Made by a program: the position numbers and the translations under genes
In this document: positions 1 to 3,665 of the stretch, one piece after another
Layout: each line of letters opens with the position of its first letter
Numbering within the stretch: the first letter of the stretch is position 1
From: Acidimicrobiia bacterium
GTDB taxonomy: Bacteria > Actinomycetota > Acidimicrobiia > Acidimicrobiales > Ilumatobacteraceae
DNA length: 5,285 bases
Assembly (NCBI GenBank): GCA_013815505.1
Contig: JACDGA010000143.1
Location: forward strand, 1-5,285
Reading direction: 5' to 3'
The notes under the pieces: model-generated
Told to the model about the DNA's origin: nothing
Seen by the model: only the letters and a program-made list of their open reading frames with translations
The model's database searches: none

Positions 1-50
1 TAGCCCGACGGCGAGGCGAGCTCGATCAAGCGGCGATCGATGCGTGACAT
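1..50 (-). CDS. Possible N-terminus of a further minus-strand gene, cut by the window edge
   Basis: An ATG at 50-48 opens a frame that runs off the left edge after 16 full codons and two bases; the peptide is MSRIDRRLIELASPSG followed by a codon beginning TA (Tyr or stop). Third codon positions are mostly G or C, as in the neighbouring real genes. The string LIELASPSG resembles the N-terminal region of some M20/M42-type metallopeptidases, where a ...SPSGxE stretch is common, but this is a resemblance over a few residues only. There is no strong Shine-Dalgarno sequence; GTGGGTG lies just before the ATG. It would follow trmI on the same strand after a gene-free gap of about 180 bases. The competing reading is the tail of a plus-strand gene ending in TGA at 45-47 (peptide ending GELDQAAIDA), whose codon use fits less well. 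Confidence 0.3.
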   Translation of the reverse strand, partial: MSRIDRRLIELASPSG

Positions 51-95
51 CACCCACGATGAGGGGTCGCTGGTGGGCCGATCCGGAAGTGCGAT

Positions 96-111
96 CCCAG
101 CGATTTCTGGG
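96..111. repeat. Short hairpin CCCAG-N6-CTGGG in the gene-free region
   Basis: Bases 96-100 (CCCAG) and 107-111 (CTGGG) are perfect reverse complements around a six-base loop. It lies downstream of trmI and upstream of the putative start at 50. There is no T-run on either side, so a classical intrinsic terminator is not supported. It could be an ordinary stem in a longer structured transcript, or chance. Confidence 0.25.
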
Positions 112-123
112 TCACCACAAAGG

Positions 124-215
124 CCGGGTCTCGACCTATGCGGTGACTCAGAACTCCGGCGCCAGATGTGAGTCACGATCAATGTCGAGACTCGGCATTG
201 TTCGTGACTCAGAAC
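124..215. repeat. Nested and competing inverted repeats downstream of trmI, possible structured RNA or operator cluster
   Basis: An outer pair, 124-135 and 184-195, can form a 12-bp stem with one G-U pair (core GTCTCGAC/GTCGAGAC). Inside it, GTGACTCA at 143-150 pairs with TGAGTCAC at 169-176; the two stems are separated by seven unpaired bases on each side. A second copy of the 12-mer GTGACTCAGAAC (143-154) lies at 204-215. Its part 203-211 can instead pair over nine bases with 169-177, which excludes the 143-150 pairing and would make a pseudoknot with the outer stem. The region has no convincing coding frame. Two readings remain: an RNA with two alternative folds between trmI and a following gene, or a set of TGACTCA/TGAGTCA protein-binding sites on DNA. 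No T-run follows either fold. Confidence 0.5.
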
Positions 216-227
216 GTCTTTCGACGT
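214..227 (-). terminator. Small hairpin with a GAAA loop just after the trmI stop codon
   Basis: On the minus strand this reads ACGTC-GAAA-GACGT: a five-base-pair stem, extendable by one G-U pair, closed by a GNRA-type tetraloop. It begins three bases after the trmI stop codon. It may protect the 3' end of the operon message or contribute to termination, but the stem is short and no U-tract follows, so the terminator label is tentative. Confidence 0.25.
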
Positions 228-230
228 CTA

Positions 231-1010
231 TCAGGGGGCGAAGCGGGAGACGGTGAGGAAGGCGGTGTGGGCGACCATGCGGTGGTCGGGGCGCACGGCG
301 GGTGGGTTGACGTACCAGCCGCGGTGCAGGACCTCCATCGTGCGTGAGTCCATCCAGCGCCGGTCGAACGACTCACGCACCTGGACCGCCTGCGTGATCG
401 AGGGCGTGTAGGCGACGAGGATGCCGCCAGGGCGCAACGCCCGCTCGGCGTGGGGCACGACGCGCCACGGCTCTGGCAGATCGAGCACGACACGGTCGAA
501 CCCGTCACCGACATCGGCGTCGGCGATGCCCTCGTAGCTGTCGGCGATCTCGACCCTGAAGCGATCGAGCGCCTCGTCGCCGAGGAAGCTGGCGACGTTC
601 TTCCTCGCCTTGTTGGCGAAGTCCAGCCGCGTCTCGTAGCCGACGATGTCGGCACCCCAGCGCAGCATCGCCATCGACAGCGCGCCCGACCCGACGCCCG
701 TCTCGAACACCCGCACGCCTGGTCCGATGTCGGCGAGCATGCAGATCGGGGCGAGATCCTTCGGATAGATGACCTGCGCGCCGCGCGGCATCTCGACCAC
801 GAAGTCCTCCAGCGTCGGACGCAGCGTGCGGTACTCGGCGCCCTTCGTCGAACGCAGCACGGTGCCCTCCGGCGAACCGATCACGTCGTCGTGGGGCACG
901 AACCCGTGATGGCTGTGGAACTCACCGCCGACCGCGAGCGTGACGAGGTAGCGGCGTGCCTTGCTGTCGATCAGCAACACACGCTCGCCCGCAGCGAACG
1001 CACGGGTCAT
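231..1010 (-). CDS. trmI: tRNA (adenine-58-N1)-methyltransferase, TrmI family
   Basis: This 259-residue protein is predicted to methylate N1 of adenosine 58 in the tRNA T-loop using S-adenosylmethionine, normally as a cytoplasmic tetramer. An N-terminal beta domain (about 1-65) contains the FHSHHGFVPHDDVIG stretch typical of TrmI. It is followed by RPTLEDFVVEMPRGAQVIYPKD (broken here as RPTLEDF at 64-70 and IYPKD at 81-85). The SAM-binding glycine motif is FETGVGSGAL at 102-111, an acidic residue of the YETR strand is at 126, and the DLPEPW motif at 177-182 carries the expected catalytic Asp177. Length is normal for bacterial TrmI (about 250-280). The ATG at 1010-1008 is chosen because the TrmI homology begins there and it overlaps the stop of the upstream thiolase gene by one base (TGATG). 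A longer frame to 1325 is open but only mirrors that upstream gene. No clear ribosome site is seen, so coupled translation is likely. Position behind ttuB and ttuA links m1A58 with T-loop thiolation. Confidence 0.93.
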   Translation of the reverse strand: MTRAFAAGERVLLIDSKARRYLVTLAVGGEFHSHHGFVPHDDVIGSPEGTVLRSTKGAEYRTLRPTLEDFVVEMPRGAQVIYPKDLAPICMLADIGPGVRVFETGVGSGALSMAMLRWGADIVGYETRLDFANKARKNVASFLGDEALDRFRVEIADSYEGIADADVGDGFDRVVLDLPEPWRVVPHAERALRPGGILVAYTPSITQAVQVRESFDRRWMDSRTMEVLHRGWYVNPPAVRPDHRMVAHTAFLTVSRFAP

Positions 1011-1951
1011 CAGCGTCGCCGCGCCATCGCGACCGGCACCGGCTCGTGCTGCGACGCCGTTTCGACGAGCCGGCAGAACGCGCAACGGTCGCCCGTCGTC
1101 GGCGATCCGCACTGCGTGCACTCCCCCACCGTCGCCACCGACGCGTCGCGCCGATCCGCCAGCAGCGGCGCCATGTTGTCGAGGAAGTTCAGGTAGAACG
1201 CCGCCTTCGAACCCGGCGAGTGCGCTTCGATCTCGTTCAGCGCCTCCTTGTAGCGGAGGTGGCGGTTGCCTGCCGACATCGGACACTCGTCGACGGCGTA
1301 GTCGATGCCACGCACCACGCACCACGCCGCCGTCTCACGCTCGGTCAGGCGCACGAGCGGCTTCACCTTGCGGGGCAGCCCGTCACGTGAGGCGAGCACC
1401 GGGAGCTGCCTGGCCAGGTAGTCGACGTCCCACCGCAGCGTGTTGCCGAACAGCACGGCTGCCTCGTCGTCGAGGTTGTGACCCGTCACGAGCGCGTCGT
1501 AGCCGCCGTCGAGAGCCGCACGGTCGAACAGGTGACGCTTGCTCAGCCCGCACGACGAGCACGCCGGTCGGCGCGTCGCCCGCGACGCCGTCGGGACGTC
1601 GTATCCGAACTCGTCACGCAGGTCGACGGTGAGCAGGCGCAGCCTACGGTCGTGCGCGAAGCGTGCCGCGTGCTCACTGCTCGCTTCGCTGTACTCACCG
1701 ATGCCGAGTCCGACGTAGAAGCCGTCCGCCTCGTAGCCGAGCTCGACGAGCAGGTCCCATGCAGCCAGCGAGTCCTTGCCGCCGCTGACCGCCACGAGCA
1801 CCCGATCGCCGGGCCGCAACATGGCGAAGTCATCGATCGCCTTCTCGACCTGACGCCGCACGAGCTGACGGAAGTGGACGTCGCAGAAGTTGGCGTTGTG
1901 GCGGGGCAGGTCGATAATCGCCGGCTCGCGGCACGCCCTGCACTTGCTCAC
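1010..1951 (-). CDS. ttuA: tRNA-54 2-thiolation enzyme, TtuA type (TtcA/Ncs6 superfamily)
   Basis: This 313-residue protein matches the TtuA layout throughout. TtuA adenylates position 54 of the tRNA T-loop and replaces O2 with sulfur supplied by TtuB. Visible elements are an N-terminal zinc site Cys4, Cys7, Cys23, His26; the ATP pyrophosphatase P-loop SGGKDS at 56-61; the GLGIGEYSE segment at 81-89; CSSCGLSK at 131-138; GHNLDDEAAVLFGN at 157-170; and DECP at 221-224. Cys131, Cys134 and Cys223 correspond to the cysteines that hold the [4Fe-4S] cluster in characterised TtuA. A C-terminal zinc ribbon uses Cys278, Cys281, Cys290 and Cys293, followed by a basic tail. The start is GTG at 1951-1949, overlapping the carrier stop by four bases (GTGA). 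Nothing appears missing or broken. The alternatives, TtcA (s2C32) or Ncs6/CTU1 (s2U34), fit less well: both zinc sites, the GLGIGEYSE and GHNLDDEAAVLFGN segments, and the carrier and trmI on either side favour TtuA. Confidence 0.9.
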   Translation of the reverse strand: MSKCRACREPAIIDLPRHNANFCDVHFRQLVRRQVEKAIDDFAMLRPGDRVLVAVSGGKDSLAAWDLLVELGYEADGFYVGLGIGEYSEASSEHAARFAHDRRLRLLTVDLRDEFGYDVPTASRATRRPACSSCGLSKRHLFDRAALDGGYDALVTGHNLDDEAAVLFGNTLRWDVDYLARQLPVLASRDGLPRKVKPLVRLTERETAAWCVVRGIDYAVDECPMSAGNRHLRYKEALNEIEAHSPGSKAAFYLNFLDNMAPLLADRRDASVATVGECTQCGSPTTGDRCAFCRLVETASQHEPVPVAMARRR

Positions 1952-2151
1952 GGTGACGCGCCGCCGGAGATGACGGGACGGACCTCGATCTCGTCATCGT
2001 CCTCCAGGCGCTCGTCGCCCGGCACGAGCGTCCCGTTGCGGATCACGAGGTGCGCCTCGTGCGCCAGGCCGAGTCGCTCCAGCATCGTGCGCGCCGGAAC
2101 ACCGCCGTCGATCTCGATCTCCCGTCGAGGGTTGCGCAGTAGCACCCTCAT
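1948..2151 (-). CDS. ttuB: Ubiquitin-like sulfur carrier, TtuB/ThiS/MoaD fold, with a tail after Gly-Gly
   Basis: This 67-residue protein has the size and pattern of a beta-grasp sulfur carrier: an opening strand MRVLLRN, a second strand EIEID, a helix around RTMLERLGL (21-29), HLVIRNGTLVP (34-44), an acidic EDDDEIEV stretch and a C-terminal VISGG. Thermus TtuB begins similarly and ends in ISGG; in such carriers the terminal glycine is adenylated and becomes a thiocarboxylate. Here Gly63-Gly64 is followed by Ala-Ser-Pro before the TGA, so the terminal carboxylate is not on Gly unless the tail is removed. The protein contains no lysine. The ATG at 2151-2149 is where homology begins and overlaps the upstream stop by four bases (ATGA); a longer in-frame extension to 2310 lies inside the neighbouring gene and is rejected. 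The direct link to the thiolase gene favours TtuB over ThiS or MoaD. The activating E1-like enzyme is not in the window. Confidence 0.85.
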   Translation of the reverse strand: MRVLLRNPRREIEIDGGVPARTMLERLGLAHEAHLVIRNGTLVPGDERLEDDDEIEVRPVISGGASP

Positions 2152-2402
2152 CGACGCGAACGTCGCGACCGCTTCTCCGGCGGGGCGAGCGCAGTGATGT
2201 GCATGCGCTGGCCGGGAGCGAGCTCTTCGACGAGCAGCACCTCCTCGTTCTTGCCGAGCAGCCGTTTCACGAAGCGCAGCCCGAAGTAGGCGATGCCGAA
2301 CGTCCGCCAACCGGACTGGCCGCCGAGGAAGCCCTTCGTGATGGCCTGCGTGCGCAGCAGGTACATGGGCGAGAGGCGCCGCCGACGCGCGGAGCGTGCC
2401 AC
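2148..2402 (-). CDS. Small uncharacterised protein (84 aa), possibly membrane-associated
   Basis: I do not recognise a named family. The protein has a very basic N-terminus (MARSARRRRLSP), then YLLRTQAITKGFLGGQSGW and a mildly hydrophobic stretch (about 32-50, TFGIAYFGLRFVKRLL). This is followed by a likely beta segment EEVLLVEELAPGQRMHITAL (54-73) and a basic C-terminal tail ending in RSRRSRR. The GTG at 2402-2400 lies three bases after the upstream stop. The ATG at 2366-2364 (MYLLRTQ, 72 residues) is an equally good start, and the Arg-rich leader looks less protein-like than what follows; no strong ribosome site separates the two. Its stop overlaps the sulfur-carrier start (ATGA). High basic charge at both ends could suit membrane-surface or RNA contact, but this is only composition. 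Confidence 0.7.
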   Translation of the reverse strand: MARSARRRRLSPMYLLRTQAITKGFLGGQSGWRTFGIAYFGLRFVKRLLGKNEEVLLVEELAPGQRMHITALAPPEKRSRRSRR

Positions 2403-2405
2403 GGG

Positions 2406-2624
2406 TCAGAGGCGCCGGATCTCGACGACGGTGCGCTTCTTGTTGCCGCTGCGCCGGCCGAGCAGGAAGAACAGCAGCAGCACGACGACACCGCCCGCCG
2501 CAGCGACAGCGATGAGAGTCTTCTTCTTGTCCTCGACCTGGCTCGTCAGCCCGTCCTGGAAGCCCTGCAGCTTGCCCTGCAACTGCTCTTTCGTGATCTT
2601 GTCGCTGCGCATGTCGGCGGCCAT
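2406..2624 (-). CDS. Small single-helix membrane protein (72 aa), uncharacterised
   Basis: The 72-residue product has a hydrophilic, probably helical N-terminal part (about 6-36, with KEQLQGKLQGFQDGL), one strong transmembrane segment at about 37-55 (LIAVAAAGGVVVLLLFFLL), then a basic tail GRRSGNKKRTVVEIRRL. The positive charges after the helix, and the Lys-rich patch just before it, leave the topology unclear. No signal peptide or catalytic motif is visible and I do not recognise a named function. The ATG at 2624-2622 overlaps the upstream stop by one base (TGATG) and has a good ribosome site, AAGGAG, eight bases upstream. The longer open frame to 2753 only covers the neighbouring gene. Adjacent to the two-helix membrane protein, it may act in the same membrane complex. 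Confidence 0.8.
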   Translation of the reverse strand: MAADMRSDKITKEQLQGKLQGFQDGLTSQVEDKKKTLIAVAAAGGVVVLLLFFLLGRRSGNKKRTVVEIRRL

Positions 2625-2989
2625 CAGTGAGGCTCCTTGTTGAGCGTGTCCTTCTTGATCCTCGACAGCGTGAAGGCGAGCACGGCGACGCAGACGACGA
2701 GGACGATGGCGTAGGCCAGCCACGACAGCGATCCCTCTGCGGACCGCTCCCACTCGGTCTGGATCAGGCGCAGCAGGCCGAGCATGACGAGCAGCAGTCC
2801 GATTCCGAGCGCGAACGCCGCCGCGGCGCCCATCGCCAGCCAGCGGCCGGCACCCTTGAGCGGCGCGATCGTCTCTTGGCGCACGTACTGCTTGACCGTG
2901 TCGACGACGTCGCCGACATCGATGTTGTTCGAGCCGGTCGAGCCGGTCGAGCCGGCGGGCCCGGTCGGGTCGTTCATGGGCTGCGCCAC
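2624..2989 (-). CDS. Two-helix membrane protein resembling the actinobacterial holin-X/phage holin family
   Basis: The 121-residue product starts with a Gly/Ser/Thr-rich linker (about 8-20). An amphipathic segment VGDVVDTVKQYVRQETIAPL (25-44) follows, then hydrophobic helices at about 49-74 and 89-108, and a basic cytoplasmic-like tail RIKKDTLNKEPH. This order matches small actinobacterial chromosomal proteins assigned to the putative holin-X type family. Membership there says nothing firm about lysis, and nothing else phage-related is present. The GTG at 2989-2987 is used as start; the ATG at 2977-2975 would shorten it by four residues, and neither has a convincing ribosome site. It follows the LON-domain gene after 13 bases, and its stop overlaps the next start. 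Function is unknown; a structural or envelope-associated role is an inference from topology. Confidence 0.78.
   Translation of the reverse strand: MAQPMNDPTGPAGSTGSTGSNNIDVGDVVDTVKQYVRQETIAPLKGAGRWLAMGAAAAFALGIGLLLVMLGLLRLIQTEWERSAEGSLSWLAYAIVLVVCVAVLAFTLSRIKKDTLNKEPH
2633..2638 (-). promoter_or_regulatory. Ribosome binding site of the 72-residue membrane protein
   Basis: AAGGAG on the minus strand lies eight bases before the ATG at 2624. It sits inside the last codons of the upstream membrane-protein gene and supports the short start over the longer open frame. It is one of the clearest Shine-Dalgarno sequences in the block. Confidence 0.75.
2929..2955. repeat. Three perfect tandem copies of a 9-bp unit (TCGAGCCGG)
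   Basis: Copies are at 2929-2937, 2938-2946 and 2947-2955. They lie in frame inside the holin-like gene and encode the Gly-Ser-Thr repeat GSTGSTGS of its N-terminal linker. Gain or loss of units would keep the reading frame, so linker length could vary between strains. Confidence 0.9.
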
Positions 2990-3002
2990 GCAGGACGTTC
3001 TA

Positions 3003-3653
3003 TCACGTCATGCCGAACTTCAACATCGACTCGAGGTCGTCGAACACCTCGTCGAGCACCTCGAAGCGGGTGCGCACGGTCGGCGCCCGCAGCAACCGGT
3101 GACGGTCGGCAGGTCCGATCGGAAGCTGCGCCGCGAGCTGGTAGCACCCGATGGCCGGCAGGTCGTCGGTAACGAGCTCGCCCGGCACAGCGCCGCCACC
3201 CTGCGCCTCCGCGATCAGACGGCGCAGCTGTTCGGCTCGCTGCGCGGCTGTGCGGAGCGCACCGAGCAGCGTGGGATCGTCGGCGTCGGGGTCGGGCCAC
3301 GACTCGACGCGCGCTCGCGGGTAAGGATCGTCGTCGAGCCACTCGGTCACCCGCACGCGCCGCACGCCGATGGCGACGAACGTGTAGCGACCGTCTGGCA
3401 TCGCCTCGACACCTTGCATGTGAGCGAGCACGCCGACGGTGGCTCGCTCGTCCTCGCCGCCCACCTCGTGGCCATGCTCGATGAGCGTGCTGGCGAGCTC
3501 GGGCGGGTCGTGCTCGGAGGCGAGGCAGTCGATGACGAGCTGGCGGAAGCGCGGCTCGAAGACGTGCAGACCCATCCCGGTCGATGGGAGCAGCACCTGC
3601 CCGAGCGGGAACATCGGGGTGCCGTCGATCGGTCGTGGGGTCAGTGCCTCCAT
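3003..3653 (-). CDS. Stand-alone LON substrate-binding (N-terminal) domain protein
   Basis: This 216-residue protein carries the N-terminal LON domain found in Lon proteases, without the AAA+ ATPase or Ser-Lys protease domains. The hallmark is MFPLGQVLLPSTGMGLHVFE (14-33) followed by PRFRQLVIDCL. The strands of the beta domain continue through ERATVGVLAHMQGVEAMPDGRY (broken: ATVGVLAHMQGV, MPDGRYTFVAIGVRRVRV at about 85-102). A helical half follows from about 130 to the end, including LRTAAQRAEQLRRLIAEA. Length is usual for this stand-alone family (about 190-220). Such proteins are thought to bind polypeptides or assist proteolysis, but no substrate is established for this group. The ATG at 3653 has GAGGG seven bases upstream, overlapping the dacB stop region; an internal ATG at residue 14 begins exactly at the domain and is less likely. 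It lies ten bases after dacB and 13 before the holin-like gene. Confidence 0.9.
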   Translation of the reverse strand: MEALTPRPIDGTPMFPLGQVLLPSTGMGLHVFEPRFRQLVIDCLASEHDPPELASTLIEHGHEVGGEDERATVGVLAHMQGVEAMPDGRYTFVAIGVRRVRVTEWLDDDPYPRARVESWPDPDADDPTLLGALRTAAQRAEQLRRLIAEAQGGGAVPGELVTDDLPAIGCYQLAAQLPIGPADRHRLLRAPTVRTRFEVLDEVFDDLESMLKFGMT

Positions 3654-3660
3654 ACCGGCG

Positions 3661-3665
3661 CCCTC
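3661..3665 (-). promoter_or_regulatory. Ribosome binding site of the LON-domain gene
   Basis: GAGGG on the minus strand lies seven bases before the ATG at 3653 and overlaps the stop codon of dacB (TGAGGG). A terminating ribosome would therefore be placed at the next start, which suggests coupled expression. Confidence 0.6.

Noticed and set aside
143..215. CRISPR array or insertion-sequence end
   Set aside because: There are only two direct 12-bp copies and one inverted partial copy, with no regular spacers, no cas genes, no transposase and no target-site duplication.
450..1196. Plus-strand open frame of 248 codons opposite trmI
   Set aside because: It is antisense to motif-complete trmI and ttuA sequence, with low-complexity Arg/Val/Asp composition.
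1011..1325. Upstream extension of trmI to a 364-residue protein
   Set aside because: The added 105 residues are an out-of-frame reading of ttuA, and TrmI homology begins at the ATG at 1010.
2152..2310. Upstream extension of the sulfur carrier to 120 residues
   Set aside because: The extra residues are an Arg/Ala-rich shadow of the 84-residue gene; carrier homology starts at Met 2151 and typical carriers are 60-70 residues.
2624..2989. Prophage or lysis cassette suggested by the holin-like protein
   Set aside because: No endolysin, portal, tail or integrase gene is present, and the neighbours are housekeeping genes. Chromosomal copies of this family are common in actinobacteria.
3003..3653. 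Truncated Lon protease
   Set aside because: The protein has a natural start, stop and ribosome site and the normal length of stand-alone LON-domain proteins; no remnants of the ATPase or protease domains follow.
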